64,000 bases of DNA from Lotus japonicus (Eukaryota; Streptophyta; Magnoliopsida; Fabales; Fabaceae): assembly GCF_012489685.1 (NCBI RefSeq), contig NC_080044.1, forward strand, positions 54,560,964 to 54,624,963, read 5' to 3'. Position numbers and translations under genes: made by a program. Below the pieces are notes generated by a model. It saw only the letters and a program-made list of their open reading frames with translations. It did no database searches and was not told the origin of the DNA. Of the stretch, positions 33,808 to 48,330 are shown piece by piece; position 1 is the first letter of the stretch; each line of letters begins with the position of its first letter.

Positions 33808-34708
33808 GTGCAAATGAGCTCACTGAACGAAGAGCAGCCTCGAGGCTCAACGAGCCTCAACCCACCACCGCACAAGGAAGCTCCACCAGAACTGGATGGA
33901 GATACCATAGATCTGCACATCGATGAAGAAGGAAGTCGGGAAATTGCAAAGAAAACTATAATGGGGAAAATAATCTCAACCAAAACCCTAAACAAAGGGG
34001 AAACCAAGAACATCTTATCTAAAGCTTGGAACAACCCTGAGCTTAATGGGTGTTAACTCGCTAATGTTCACTTTTCAACATGAAGAAGATGCAACGAGGG
34101 TAATGAATGATGCCCTCTGTAATGTGATGGGACATCTACTCAACCTGCAGTACTGGGTACCGCAAGTTTCTATCTATGAGGTCCACTCCAACCTCGTACC
34201 CTTCTGGGTATAGATCCACAGACTACCGATATAGGTCATGTCAACTGCAAATGTCGCAAAAATAGCTAATAGAATCGAGGAAATCCTGGAGATTGAAAAC
34301 CTTATTATAGGAGGCACTATGCTAAGGACTTTCTTTCGGGTCAGACTCATCGTAGATGTCAACAATCCCTTACCCACATGGTTCTGGGTTCCAAGGATGC
34401 TACTACCCAAGGCTTAGGCCTTCTTGAAATTCTAGAAATTACATAGTCTTTGCTATAAGTGTGGTGTAATAGGGCACAAGTAGAAGGAATACAAGGCCCC
34501 TCGAGCTATGTCAGCGCTAAACCCTTCAACATCGCACTACACCCCCTCCCTTGGGGTGCCACCAGCAAAATCACTAGCATCTATGGCTGCGAGAAGACAT
34601 GGCTACACTAGTGAAAGAACTAAGAGTCCTAGAGTTACGCCTCCTAAATCCTCGTCGGTCATAATTAACTCGACGGTCAATCAGGAACTTAGGTACTGGC
34701 AGAAATAA
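33808..34708 (+). pseudogene. LINE ORF1 remnant, U2 copy
   Basis: Same DUF4283 and zinc-knuckle remnant with the same stops as in U1. Confidence 0.75.
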
Positions 34709-35154
34709 AGAAGATAAAAGAGTTGGATTCACCAAGGTAGATAATTTGCTGGGATTAAAGTTTCGTTGTTTGACCCCTATGTATCCTATTGATTCACATA
34801 CAAATATGTTCTATGAAATTGATTCCCCCCACCATTTCTTATCTTACTACCCAGTTTTTCAGTGTAAAAGATTATCAACTCAACTATATTAATCTTCAAT
34901 CCCTTGATCGATTAACAATAATAAGTAGCACAGTGTGATGAGATATACTTTGGTAATAACTATGGCATGATTGAGACACTAATTATCACATTAGGAGAAT
35001 AGGAGGAGAGTCAAACATGTCCCATTTGAAAACTGAGGAAAGTGAGGTTATATGTATTTTTTAATCAATTTTGTAATGACAGGTTTCTATTAGCAGCAAA
35101 AAGTCTAAATTTTGTCTTGAGAAGAGGCTGAAATAGTACCGATTGTAGTTCTCT

Positions 35155-35446
35155 ATACAATGTTTAATGCATATGTTTGTGAATTTAAATGTCCACTTAT
35201 CTCTTATGCAAATGATTAGAGGACCAGTGTAGATTTTTCCTTTTTTCATCATGCTGAACATATTCACCACCTTCACCTGTTTTTGTCTGAAACCTTCTTT
35301 AGCTTGAGAAGGACTAAAATTTGACATAGACCCAGTTCAATGTATTGAAAATTCACAAAACCATGTGCAGTGGAGGAGTTTTGGAATTGGAACAACATTA
35401 CAACCAATAGTAGGAGAGATAAGTAAGCCAATGCAATCACCCTCAT
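35155..35446 (-). pseudogene. CLE-type precursor, U2 copy
   Basis: Signal peptide and KIYTGP are present, but additional one-base losses (for example near 35280 and 35337) split the frame that is continuous in U1. They lie within 500 bp of the gap and may be sequencing errors. Confidence 0.55.
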
Positions 35447-35665
35447 GGTCTCAAGGAACAATTATGCATGGAAAGGAAGACCTGTAGCTGCTCATAAGTT
35501 TTTAAATAATAAAAAAAGAACATGCTTCTTTAATTTTTGGACCAGATTCAAAAGGGGTAACTAAACAAAATCAAAGAAAGAAAACTTAAAGGTAGATTGT
35601 AGATGTGGTTTCCTTTTTCCTCCTTTTAGCACTCATTTTAATTCCTAAATTGTTTCCTAAGCATC

Positions 35666-35765
35666 NNNNNNNNNNNNNNNNNNNNNNNNNNNNNNNNNNN
35701 NNNNNNNNNNNNNNNNNNNNNNNNNNNNNNNNNNNNNNNNNNNNNNNNNNNNNNNNNNNNNNNNN
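35666..35765. other. Assembly gap of 100 N
   Basis: A run of exactly 100 N, a typical placeholder for unknown length. Left of it is U2 at unit coordinate about 10365; right of it is inverted U at unit coordinate about 1670. Confidence 0.99.
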
Positions 35766-36726
35766 TGCTATGCTTATATTTTTTGTGTCGAAAGTAACAT
35801 ATCCTGATGATTGTTGTAGTTCTTTCTTAGTCGATTGTAACACACATCTCTATATGTTTTAAATTTGAGTCTTCACTTCGGACAATGAAACTATATTTAT
35901 ATACCCTCATTCTCATTTATGTATGTAACTTATCTCTTTAAAATACATATCCTCTCTACTTTCCTTGAAGCTTGGCTCTCACTTAAAATTAGTGTAAAAA
36001 AAAACTCCAATTCAATTGTACGACAACAACAACGAAAGCTTTATCCAACTAAGGTCGGTTATATGGATCACTCGATCCATTTGTTACTAATTATTTTTTA
36101 ACGTAATTTTTTTCCCATTGAGATCATTGTGGTTCTTATTATGGGTTCAACTGAAAATAACATAAGGGAGTTTTTAATTTGTAAAAGAAAAGTTTCCGGA
36201 TAAGTTTTCCTTGCTCAGTTTATCAAGTTGCTTACTAACTCTTTTCAAATTAAATGTTTGCTTGCTAAATGTTATTATTTAATTTTCCATTTCTTGAATT
36301 TCTTTTTATTGGTGATGAAAGATTAATTTTACCATTCTATTTTTGAATCTTTCAATTAAAAATAAAAATATTTCACGTTTTCAATGAATGAGTCCGAATT
36401 TTCTGATAAACAAAAAAATGAATACGTCCGATGGATGGTCTAATAATATTTTTTACCAATTGTGTTTTATTCTACTAATAAAATTATATATTTTACCATT
36501 ATCTTGAATTTAAGTTGAATATATAATTGAAATTTTATAAATATATAAATTATAAAATATAAATAAATATTACATGGCACAAGTATTTAGTACTTCTTAT
36601 TTGTGAGTTTGAATTTCACTATTCCTAAGAAACCACTAATTACGTTGTGCCATCTGACCTAATTTTTTTGCTCTAAGGTGGGTACTAATTCAATTAACCA
36701 ACATTTGAGCAACATATATTATACCT
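35766..36726 (-). repeat. Repeat unit U3, partial and inverted
   Basis: Reverse complement of unit coordinates about 1670 to 708. It ends with TACCT (36722-36726), the complement of the AGGTA target site, where the solo LTR starts. No gene. Confidence 0.9.
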
Positions 36727-39700
36727 TGTAAGACCCAAGTTTTTTAAGCTTATGCTAAGTGAATAAAATCTTATTCACGATTAGGGTTGATGTAGTGTGA
36801 AAGGAAACCTGAACAAGAGTTTGTCAAATGAAATAGATTTATGAAGGAGAAAGTTCAGGAAAAGTCAAAGGATTTTATCGAAGTCGATTTAAGTTATAGC
36901 ACGATCGTTATACGCTTAAACCTAGGTCAGAAACCCTAGTATATAGCTAGTTTTCACTTATAGGCCCGATGGAAGTTAATTCCAAAAAATCTTCAGAGAA
37001 ATGTTAGAACTTCTCTTTTTCCATATATCACAATCGTTTCGAGGCGAAACTCTAGGATCTACGAACGTCCGAGTCCAATAATCGGAAGTTTGCCGAAACA
37101 GAAACCCTGGTATTTCAAAACCCTAGAATTACTCGACAATGAAGACTTTTTCTATTCAGAGCTTCAAATGAATATTCTACACGCGTACACCCATTTCTCT
37201 TGATGATTTCAATCTTTCTTCAGAAGGAAGTTTTCCATTCCGACATCCGATGCAAAAAGCAACTTATCGGGTAAAATAGTTTTACACCGACTATGCATTA
37301 GTTGCCAAAAATACAAGGAGACATCTTTATAGTTTTGGAATTCTTTTGCCAAAACATATCTATTAATTCACGGAGTATGACGCCGGAAAAATCAGATTCG
37401 CGAAACTTTCATTTTCCCGCGAATTTCCATCTTCTATATATAGCAAACAAGTGAGAAAAAAACACAAAACTCCTCCATTTTATCTCCTCAAGGCCGCGAG
37501 CTTCACCAAGGAAGAAGGAAGAAGAATTTTCTTCATTACTTGCTTGATCGTCGATCAATCAGTTGCTGCTTCAAGGTTTCGAGGTATAGTCGCTAATCCT
37601 TACCTCTGATCGCTTTTTCCATAGCTTTTCTGTAGACTTTTCTGAGCTGATAGTTTATGGGTTTTTGCAAAAACTATCCCGAATCTTTCATTTTATGATT
37701 CTAAACCTCTTCCTTATGTGCCCAAGATCACTTCTGCCGGGTTAGATTTTCCGTTATGTCGCCGGAATTCCGCCGGAATCAATTTTAGCCTAAAATACCC
37801 ATTTTTTAGAGTTTTTGAAGTAAAGCTTCAACCTTTAGGCTGAAAACTATCGCCTTAGCTTAGTGCTAGTAGGATTAGTTGTCATAAACGTCGTTGGTGA
37901 CGTCCCTGCAAAATTTGGTTTTTGGGATTTCAGTTTTGAAATTTCTAAGTTAAAAATCATGACCAAAATACCCCTGCGACAGTTTTTGATCCGATAATTT
38001 TTCCGAGTTCAGAATACCCTTAGTTACGGCTAATGAAAGCATAGGAACCAAGTTTGATCGAAGAAAAATCGAGTCCCCTAATTACCTAAAGTGGCCGAGC
38101 CTATAGGAGGAGGAGGAGGAAAATTTCCTTTTCCGAAAACTTGTCTTTCGCGCTAGATTATCGTACCTTAGAGTATAGATTACTTCGAGTAACCTTAGTA
38201 AGTATCGATAGCTTAGTTTCGATAGATTCTGATAGTATTTCTGTGATTTTGCTTTAAAGGAACTTTTGAGGAATTTCCTGAGGAGCAACGCTTTGCTTGT
38301 GAGGAAGAGTTTGAAGTTCACCCTGGAGAATCTACAGGTGAGGGCTTCTCACTGAATCTCTAGTTAATACTTAGGGTCGATGCTTTCGACATTGTTTACT
38401 GTTTATGCACTGGATTGTGTGTGATTGGAAAATGTTTTCTGAGGCTTCGGCTGACAATGTAGATGATGCATCTACTGAATGTTTTTGATGATTGACTTAC
38501 ATGCTACGTGCTATGTGGGTAATTTAGGATGTGTGGTGCATGCCTTATATGCTAAGTGCTATGTGGTTATTGCTTAATATGTTGATACATGACATGTTGA
38601 TTGATTGTGCTGAGTATTTATGCTTTGGTAATGAAATCTGAGTTTCTGAATGGTGAGAATAGCGGGCAGGTCATGCCGATTTTATTTTGAGAGTTTTGAG
38701 AAAGTTTGATAGGACGAATGAGATTAGGGCCTTGTTATGGTGTTTATGGATCGAGACATTCTCTGGAGTCATTTGGGGATTTGGAGATCCCGAGAACTTA
38801 TAGGATTTGCGATAAGACTAAAAGGATAGTATTTTGTAAAGAAAACTCATAAGACATTAAACAACCTCTAAATCTTTAATTAATGATAATAAACTCGAAA
38901 GGAAGGCGTGGAAGTCAAATCTTAGTCTTTGGAAAACGAGAAGTGTCGTCGGATCCAATCGTTGAGGAAGCTGAGAAGTGTGAGTATGTTGATGCTCTTG
39001 TGCTGTTGGAGCAGCTATGCGTTGTTGGGCTATCCTGGGGATAAGTCCGGGAAACCGTTAGTTTCCGAGAGTGTAATACTCTGTGCTCGTTGAGCAGTTA
39101 TGACCATCGGATTGAGATGAGTCGGATGATTTGGAGATCATCATGAGTTACCATGTTGTTGTGAAGGAGTGTCTTTTGTCGCAGAATCGACTTTACCTTA
39201 GGGTAAGCTTTTAGAGACATTAATCTAGCTAGAACACGTGGCGACGTGTCGAGTGAGGTCGGAGACGTTGTATGGCTAATCACTGCATTGCATGCACTCA
39301 TTAAGTGGTTTAAACACGGCGAGATACCGGACCACGGCGGATTCCAAAATTGGTTATAAGACCAGGATTTCCGCGTAAGAGCGCTGTTAGGTGACTCTTA
39401 GTAGCAGACCGAAATGGCAGACCTACGGGTTTACTGCTGATCTGACTACCGCTGTCGTTGGAGTAAGAGGCACGCGGGCCGAAATGGCTCCACCGTGGCT
39501 GGTGTTAGGGCTGATCCGTTGATGTCCATCCGTTCCGGAATGCATATTGGTTGACTGGGTTAACCTGCATTGCATATCATGCAACATGCATACTAATTTA
39601 GTTGTCGAATGTGATTGTTATTTGTTAATCCTAATTGGAACATGTTAATTGTTATTATTGCTGTTAAGTTCATTATGGGATATGTAACCCTAGGATGTTA

Positions 39701-40469
39701 TCCCTAGCTATAAGCCTAAGTGGCTATTCTATTATTTGTATCTATCCGTGCTATTATTTACGTAATTCTTTGGAGTTGACCCTCGCGTCTTCTGTGTGTG
39801 CTTTAGCGGACAAACGCCCTTTGTCAGATGTCTTTGGCGGACTAGATCATGATGGTTCACCCTTCGGGGGAACTAGAGTTGAGATGCTGGAACAGGAGCG
39901 CATCGCGGTAGCGAGAGGATGACGGATGGTGTACATAGACTAGGTCGTTCTGGATTTCGAGTTCGGACGACGATCATGCTAGCATGTAGGTTTTAGTGCT
40001 GGTGTGAGCTCCTCAAGATGGGATTAGTGTAGGAGTAGAGTCTTAGCTCTGAACATCATTTGTTTCTTTGGGACAGGGTAGTTTCCCACCTATAGCTTTT
40101 TGTGTGGTTTCCTTATGGGAATCACAGAGAGTTGGTTGGACTTAGGAGGTCTTATTTTCAGGCCATTGGGTCAGCTTATTCTCAGTTTTGAGGGATAGTG
40201 TTGCGGACACTTACCTTTATATTCGGTTTGTACATATTGTCTACGGGCGCTACTCTTCTATTACCGTCACTGGAGGTTTACTCGTGACGAGGTTGTTACT
40301 TACAGCGGGGGCTGTTTATATATTGTATATTAATTCTATTGCTTTTCGCATTTGGGTTTTATTCAATTCAGTCTTGTCTTAGTTATTATCGAAAAAAAAA
40401 ATTCACGTTTTTCCGCATTAAGTTTATTTTTGGTTACTAAAGTGACGCCACCGAAATCGGGGTGTTACA
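36727..40469 (+). mobile_element. Complete solo LTR, 3743 bp
   Basis: Starts TGTAAGACCC and ends GGTGTTACA, flanked by TACCT on both sides (36722-36726 and 40470-40474). There is no internal domain. It is the uninterrupted form of the LTR at 11147-26375, in the opposite orientation. A TATA-like CTATATATAG is at 37434-37443. It resembles the E2 LTR more than that of E1 at the ends. Putative splice sites of a leader lie at 37583/37584 and 38337/38338. Confidence 0.95.
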
Positions 40470-40795
40470 TACCTTATTTGTACCTCTTTGTATGAATTAT
40501 TTGTTTATCTTTTACATGCAAGATTGAGCTGGAAATCACACCGACAAGCTCCATAATAACTGTAAAGAGCGAACCAAACTTAATATTGCAATGTTAGCCA
40601 ATTAATGTGTATAAGTAAATGAAACATTGATACATAAAAGGAAGATAATAAGAACATATAAGTGTTCCACTAATTAAAATTGTATGTTTTAGTAAATATA
40701 TCATTGTATTATTTCATATATATATAAAATACTCAATAATTACCTTCAAAAAATACTCAATAATTATAATTAACAATTGATTTGGTAAAAAATTA

Positions 40796-40831
40796 CCCGT
40801 GCATCGCACGGGCAAACGGGCTCTATCCTAG
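40796..40831 (+). mobile_element. Helitron-like 3' terminus, U4 copy
   Basis: Perfect palindrome CCCGTGCATCGCACGGG (40796-40812), then CTAG at 40828-40831 followed by T. This copy is better preserved than the one in U1. Confidence 0.5.
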
Positions 40832-41465
40832 TTGTATTTACACGATCAATAAACGCATTAATGCTGCTTTGGCCTCGCAACAAACCCACATGTAGCTATA
40901 CCGTTGCCATTACTGTGAGGAAACTTGTCATATTAACACCTGAATGCTACTTCTATCTGTCATTTAAGTTGATTTACAATGTGCTTATGTTGGGCTAACT
41001 GAATCATTAGATAATATCTTAAAAGGTGAGATAGAATGAGCTTATGCATTCTGCCTTAAACAACAAAAGAACAAAGATTTTGCAGCTAAACTCACTTGGA
41101 ACCTAAAAAAAATGAAAATTAGCAATTTTTTTAAGGGATAAATTTTGCTACATTGAACACGTCAACTTCCCTTCGTCTGACCATTCAAACATTTCTTTAG
41201 ATCTTTTATCAAGTGATTCTAGTATTATCACCTCATCAATTTCTAGATGCTTAGGAAACAATTTAGGAATTAAAATGAGTGCTAAAAGGAGGAAAAAGGA
41301 AACCACATCTACAATCTACCTTTAAGTTTTCTTTCTTTGATTTTGTTTAGTTACCCCTTTTGAATCTGGTCCAAAAATTAAAGAAGCATGTTCTTTTTTT
41401 ATTATTTAAAAACTTATGAGCAGCTACAGGTCTTCCTTTCCATGCATAATCTGTTCCTTGAGACC

Positions 41466-41760
41466 ATGAGGGTGATTGCATTGGCTTACTTATCTCTCCT
41501 ACTATTGGTTGTAATGTTGTTCCAATTCCAAAACTCCTCCACTGCACATGGTTTTGGTGAATTTTCAATACATTGAAACTGGGTCTATGTCAAATTTTAG
41601 TCCTTCTCAAGCTAAAGAAGGTTTCAGACAAAACACAGGTGAAGGTGGTGAATATGTTCAGCATGATGAAAAAAGGAAAATCTACACTGGTCCTCTAATC
41701 ATTTGCATAAGAGATAAGTGGACATTTAAATTCACAACATATGCATTAAACATTGTATAG
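41466..41760 (+). pseudogene. CLE-type precursor, U4 copy
   Basis: The ATG at 41466 opens the same signal peptide. An extra G near 41564 breaks the frame after about 37 codons; the second part continues in another frame with KRKIYTGP and the same damaged CLE core. Confidence 0.6.
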
Positions 41761-42204
41761 AGAACTACAATCGGTACTATTTCAGCCTCTTCTCAAAGAC
41801 AAAATTTAGACTTTTTGCTGCTAATAGAAACCTGTCATTACAAAATTGATTAAAAAATACATATAACCTCACTTTCCTCAGTTTCAAATGGGACATGTTT
41901 GACTCTCCTCCTATTCTCCTAATGTGATAATTAGTGTCTCAATCATGCCATAGTTATTACCAAAGTATATCTCATCACACTGTGCTACTTATTATTGTTA
42001 ATCGATCAAGGGATTGAAGATTAATATAGTTGAGTTGATAATCTTTACACTGAAAAACTGGGTAGTAAGATAAGAAATGGTGGGGGGAATCAATTTCATA
42101 GAACAATATTTGTATGTGAATCAATAGGATACATAGGGGTCAAACAACGAAACTTTAATCCCAGCAAATTATCTACCTTGGTGAATCCAACTCTTTTATC
42201 TTCT

Positions 42205-43112
42205 TTATTTCTGCCAGTACCTAAGTTCCTGATTGACCGTCGAGTTAATTATGACCGACGAGGATTTAGGAGGCGTAACTCTAGGACTCTTAGTTCTTTC
42301 ACTAGTGTAGCCATGTCTTCTCGCAGCCATAGATGCTAGTGATTTTGCTGGTGGCACCCCAAGGGAGGGGGTGTAGTGCGATGTTGAAGGGTTTAGCGCT
42401 GACATAGCTCGAGGGGCCTTGTATTCCTTCTACTTGTGCCCTATTACACCACACTTATAGCAAAGACTATGTAATTTCTAGAATTTCAAGAAGGCCTAAG
42501 CCTTGGGTAGCCTTGGGTAGCATCCTTGGAACCCAGAACCATGTGGGTAAGGGATTGTTGACATCTACGATGAGTCTGACCCGAAAGAAAGTCCTTAGCA
42601 TAGTGCCTCCTATAATAAGGTTTTCAATCTCCAGGATTTCCTCGATTCTATTAGCTATTTTTGCGACATTTGCAGTTGACATGACCTATATCGGTAGTCT
42701 GTGGATCTATACCCAGAAGGGTACGAGGTTGGAGTGGACCTCATAGATAGAAACTTGCGGTACCCAGTACTGCAGGTTGAGTAGATGTCCCATCACATTA
42801 CAGAGGGCATCGTTCATTACCCTCGTTGCATCTTCTTCATGTTGAAAAGTGAACATTAGCGAGTTAACACCCATTAAGCTCAGGGTTGTTCCAAGCTTTA
42901 GATAAGATGTTCTTGGTTTCCCCTTTGTTTAGGGTTTTGGTTGAGATTATTTTCCCCATTATAGTTTTCTTTGCAATTTCCCGACTTCCTTCTTCATCGA
43001 TGTGCAGATCTATGGTATCTCCATCCAGTTCTGGTGGAGCTTCCTTGTGCGGTGGTGGGTTGAGGCTCGTTGAGCCTCGAGGCTGCTCATCGTTCAGTGA
43101 GCTCATTTGCAC
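42205..43112 (-). pseudogene. LINE ORF1 remnant, U4 copy
   Basis: Same DUF4283 and zinc-knuckle remnant. A 10-bp direct duplication near 42505-42525 lengthens this copy slightly. Confidence 0.75.
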
Positions 43113-43310
43113 TCAGTCCCTTCTGATTCTAAGCGGAAAAGAGTCAAATGGTACTTGAAGGCAAGAAACCTCAGAAGTTCCCCTATTAGGGAGGTGCTGC
43201 TCCGCTAGAAGGAGAGAAAGCTCTTTTTAGATCAAGATGGGTAAAATCCTAGCAGAGCCTAAAAGAGAGAAAGTTGACGCAATTATGAGATATCCTAAGA
43301 TCATCGTGCA

Positions 43311-44538
43311 TCAGCCTTAGAAGCGTTTTCTCGGGTAATACCTCTGTGAGAGCTCCAAGAATAATCTTGGCCTCTTTTAGACCCAACATCTTGTATTTCT
43401 ATTTTGTTCCCAATTGGACCAATCATGTGCCTTCAGATTTATTATATCTTTGTTACCACCCCAAAAGCTGAACTAGGAAGAATCTTCTTCGATAACATCA
43501 AATCCAACCTTTTTTTTAGATCTCCTCCTTGAAACATTTTGGGCTCTTCTAGACCCAACATTTTGTACTTTATCTTTATTTCTTCCCCAACAGGAGGAAT
43601 CATTTGATCTGGGCTTATCTCTCTGCTAGCTTGGCTTAGAAGAGCCTTGGAAAACACCACCTACAACCTTACATTCAGATTTTAACTTTTTAGAGCTCCG
43701 AGAATCATCTTGGACTCTTTTAGGCCTACTATCATGTATTTCACATATATTTTCCCCCCCAAGCTTTCTAATGGCTTGAGTTTGTTTTTGTATGATCTAT
43801 AGTTGAGTCTCATGGCTTCAATTGGGATGATTCTTTTTGTTTCAAGAATCCTCTTAGGCTCTTTCACATCCACTATCTTGTGGTACAATTTTTTTTTCTT
43901 TCCAAAGTTTACTAATCAAATACTGAGAAACGTAATGATTGGTCAGCTCTGGAAAGAAAAAATTTGTTCAACAAGATAGTGTATGTGAAAGTGCCTAAGA
44001 GGATTCTTGAAACAAAAAGAAACATCCCAATTGAAACTATGAGACTCAACTACTACATATCAAACAAAAACAAACTCAAGCCGTTAGGAAGCTTGAGGGG
44101 AAAATAAGTGTGAAATACATGATGGTGGGCCTAAAAGAGCCCAAGGTGATTCTTGGAGCTCTTATAAATTTATAGTTGAATGTAAGGTTGAAGGTGATGT
44201 TATACAAGACTCTTCTTAGACAAATTAGTGGAGAGTTAAACCCAAGTTGAATGATTCCTCCAATTGGTGAAGAAATAAAGACGGAATAAAAGATGTTTGG
44301 TCTAGAAGAGCACAAAATTAATCATGGAAGAGATCTAAGAAATAGGTTGAATTTGATGTTATCCAAGAAACTCTTCTAAGTTCAGCTTTTGGGGTGGTAG
44401 CAAAAATACAACAAAGCTGAAAGCAAATGACTGATCAATTTGTGACAAAATAAAGGTGAAATACAAGATGATGAGTCTAAAAGATTCAAAATAATTCTTG
44501 GATCTCTAAAAAAAGATGCTACCTAGGAAATCTCTTCT
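43311..44538. repeat. Foldback, U4 copy
   Basis: Inverted copy of the 1.2-kb foldback with the same two arms. Confidence 0.75.
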
Positions 44539-46284
44539 AAAGATTCATGGAGTGAAAATACTATTTCATTTTATAACTCTACTAAAAGCTAGAGAAGAAA
44601 ATGGTCAGGTGAGTACTATGATGTTGATTGTACTAAACATATAATTGAAAAAATGGTACTCATGGAGACTGTCATGTCATTAGAGCCAATATATATAGCT
44701 TCATGGTCTAGGAAAAATCAAAGAACACTAGTATTAACTTTAATGGAATAAACATTTAATTTCACGTGTATATATAATTAAAAAATAAATTCTAATAACT
44801 AAGATACCAATCACAACTTGAGAAAATATTAAAAATAATAAATGAAATAAGTACTATTATATATATAATAAATATGTTAAGCATTAAAATTATTTAATGT
44901 CATAAATTCTATTAGCTAATAAATATTTATAAAAGTATAAATTTTAATTTTTTTTAAATGACACTATATATTATTTACTATACTTTTTTATAATGTATTG
45001 AATTCTTTTAATGACATAGTTAAAATATTAATATCAAAAATAGTAAAAATTTTGATTTTATATTATTCATATTATGAATTGATTGTTAATTATACTTTAT
45101 ATTATTCATTTTAAGGATAATTAATAATTAATTATTGTTTGGAATTAATTAGTATTGTAAGTTATATAAAAGTCAAACATCTTTTAACTAATTTTAATAC
45201 TAATATATTTTAATCATATATATGAGAAATTGATTATTTCTACAATAATAATATAAATGATCATTAATAACTAATTATAATTTTCAGTTAATAACTTTTA
45301 CATTATTTATTATAGAACTACTCAATTTATCGTATACTAGTACTTTTGACCCGTGCATCGCACGGGGAATATTCATTTTTGTTTTTTTTTATGATTTTTT
45401 AAATATATGTTATTTTTTAAAAGATATTTTATGGATTAGAAAAAAAAATATTTTAAATATAAGAAATCATAAATTTGTAAATTTTTTTTAATGAATGTTT
45501 GTTTTTTGTTTTTTTGAGTTTCTATTTTTGGTTTTTATCTTTTGTCGTTGTTTTCCTAGATGCTCGATTGAAGTAGGTAACCCTTGTTGTTGATTACCTA
45601 AAAACATATCTTTTTTGTTACGCCTAATGGATAAGTAAGAAACAGATTACCTTTAGTCGGGAGTTGTACGTACTCCACTACCCATTCGATAATCTTACCA
45701 TAGTGGAGCATCAAGAAAATAAGATTCAAAATAAAACTATTAAAATGGAAACAAATAAGTGAATGCAAAACAATAGAGAAATGAAATTAGTCATTATCTT
45801 TGACTCATGCAAAATCTCAAATGTGACGGGAACAATGAAGCTAGTCATGACAAAGTATGAACTTTTACTTTATTGTCTATGTACATATGATTGTGTCTAT
45901 ATATAAATGTCAAGGGTGTGGATACTTTGATTGTAATTATGTGATATTGTAATTATGTGATATGTGCATTGCAAAGAAGAGCTTAAAATGTAAATCAATT
46001 TTAAAGAAGGGAACGGGAAGCCAAGAGTCAAATTAAATTTAAATAAACTAATAAATAATAATTTATCACCAATTTTTTTTTTTTGTCTTTTACTCGTTTA
46101 CAACCATACCGTTTTTAATATAATATATATAGTATATAATTGAAAAAATCTACATGGAACAAAATAAGGAGAAAAAAGGGGAGACTCTTGAGTTTTTTTT
46201 TTATTACATGGAGGAATAAAGCCCAAAAGACTCTTGAGTTTTTAGTAGGGTAGTTTAGGAATTGAGCATACATAATTAGTAAAA

Positions 46285-46406
46285 ATATTCATGAAAGGGT
46301 TTTACATCGGAAAGATAAATTACACCCTCCAGGCATTGATCCCTAAACCTCCCTCACCCAACCTACATGTTCCCTAACTTTTACCATTTGAGTTATCATT
46401 CGAGGA
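46285..46406 (-). mobile_element. tRNA-derived SINE, U4 copy
   Basis: Reverse complement of the U1 SINE with both internal boxes recognisable; a few substitutions, for example within box B. Confidence 0.55.
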
Positions 46407-47174
46407 CAGATGATTTATTATTAAGGATGAGAATTTCATATTTTAATATAATCATCAATGTGTGTGTGAGATATCTACTACTTCTTATTCATGAGTTTAG
46501 ATTTCACTATTCCTACAAAACAACCAATCACATTACGCCATCTGTCCTTATTTTTGTTACTTTTTCAAAATTTTTTTTCATCTCCACCGCTCATCTGATT
46601 TTCTTCTTTTTCCTGATTTCCTGTTTTTTGACCTACTTCTACGTCACATGAGTGTACTCTCACCCATCCATCGCAGCTCAGTGTTTCCTCTCCAATGTCA
46701 TCATCGTCCGCTGGCTACTTCTATTGCTTGCTCATCCATATCTACAGCTCAGTTTCTCATCTGCTCCCGTCAAATCGCGTCTCTGCATCATTCAATTGCA
46801 TCCTCGCCGACCTTCCGTGTTCAAGGAGGTTTCGCTCGCCGAAAATGGTGGAACCAGCCATATTTCGACAGGTACCTCCATTCACTGTTATTTGTTCATC
46901 CTTCTTTCTAAATTCCAGATTTGAGTGCATTCCCAAGGAGCAAATCTCGGATGAGTAATCCTTTCGTCTGTTTCCAGTCTAAATCACTTTAAATGTTACT
47001 GATTTAATTTGATTTTTTCATCCACAATGTGAACTTGATTTTTGGAGTAAACATTTTAGGTAGTAGATTTCTCTATAAATACTCCCTATGTGGTGAAGGG
47101 AGAGTCATCTACCACCGTCGCTCTCCCTCTCTGAGCGGAGTCATCGTTGGGTCGCAACGGAAAAAGCCACCAAA

Positions 47175-47663
47175 ATGCATTCATTCAGGTACAGAGCCAA
47201 CATTCTGCTCTTATTTGCCATAATCATTCTGGCCTTTATGTGCGGCATGTTCCTTCTCTGATACACTCAATTCCCCTTCTCCCTCTGTCCAAGTCCCGAT
47301 CCTGAAGATCAACTGGTTTCAAAAAACAGCCCAACAACAATGACATTGAATATATCAGAAGATTTGTAGTCTCTTTTCACGTGGAACACAAAACAGGTTT
47401 TTGTATTTATAGCTGCTGAATGTGAAACTCCAAAACATTCCTTGAACCAGATATCCTTGTGGGATGGTTCATTCCCTCTAAAAAGCATGCCAAGTTTTGG
47501 ATCCACACATCAAATAAGTACCACTTCATTGATCAGGGAAGCAATTTGTGTGGTAAAGAATTCAACTTGACTGTGCACTGGCATGTTATGCCAAAGACTG
47601 GCAAAAGGTTAGCAGATAAAATAGTTTATACCAGGTTACCGATTGCCTGAGGAATATAGATGA
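47175..47663 (+). pseudogene. SPC3 pseudogene, U4 copy
   Basis: The ATG at 47175 lies about 95 bp after TATAAAT (47074-47080). Anchor, [19 protein letters not shown] and [10 protein letters not shown] follow, with the same three lesions as U1/U2. An extra T near 47625 adds a fourth frameshift before the C-terminus, so this copy loses the final residues. Confidence 0.85.
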
Positions 47664-48032
47664 TGATGCCTTCTTGTCATGTTAATGTTTTAGCTGTAAC
47701 TTTAAAGAGCTAGGATCAGAGGAAAGGATTTCATGTTTTGGATGTTGGAAATCAATATGATTTTTAACTTTGAACACTTGCACATCCGAAATTTGGTTGT
47801 GAGTATTTTCATTCATCCTGCTTTCCCCTATCCCATTTGTACCTTTGTTCAACCATTTGTGTATTTTCACTGATTTCTCTGATGTCTGAAATAGCTGCAG
47901 GCTGGAAAAAGTTATCAAACTGCATTGCTTTAAGGGTAAAAGAACCTCATAAGCAGAACTGTGCAATCTTTCAATGGGTTTCCACATATCTAATGCTTTT
48001 ACTGACATGGTGAATTTATTTTTTAACCTTAC

Positions 48033-48330
48033 CTCCACATCCTTCCGTTGAAACAATTTCCCTTTTAACATGAACTCGTGCTCCAGCAAATCACTTTTTG
48101 GATCATATTCAGCTCTGCATATCAGTAAAAGATGCAATCATATCTCAGTAATTTAAAATTTGAAATGAAAATAATGCAAATAAATTAGTGATACATGTAA
48201 GTCCTTGTGAGTTCATCTAATCTAACACCATGATTGCAGAAAGATATTGAAGTGGGTAGCCACTCTGTCACAGGTATGCCACATACAGCTGCATAATTAG
48301 CATAACCATGCCTCAAGCTATATATTGCAG
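48033..48330 (-). pseudogene. Two linked exons of an unidentified gene, U4 copy
   Basis: Same exon pair as 2945-3242 of U1, with the splice signals preserved. Confidence 0.45.

Larger units (their letters stand above)
26376..35665 (+). repeat. Repeat unit U2, cut off by the assembly gap
   Basis: Second direct copy of U. It contains the coding tail (27789-27926, minus), exon pair (28615-28912), SPC3 pseudogene (29282-29767, minus), SINE (30538-30662), Helitron end (31556-31585), foldback (32384-33609), LINE ORF1 (33808-34708) and CLE pseudogene (about 35155-35446, minus). It lacks the TRIM. Extra one-base indels accumulate toward the gap, as in low-coverage contig ends. Confidence 0.9.
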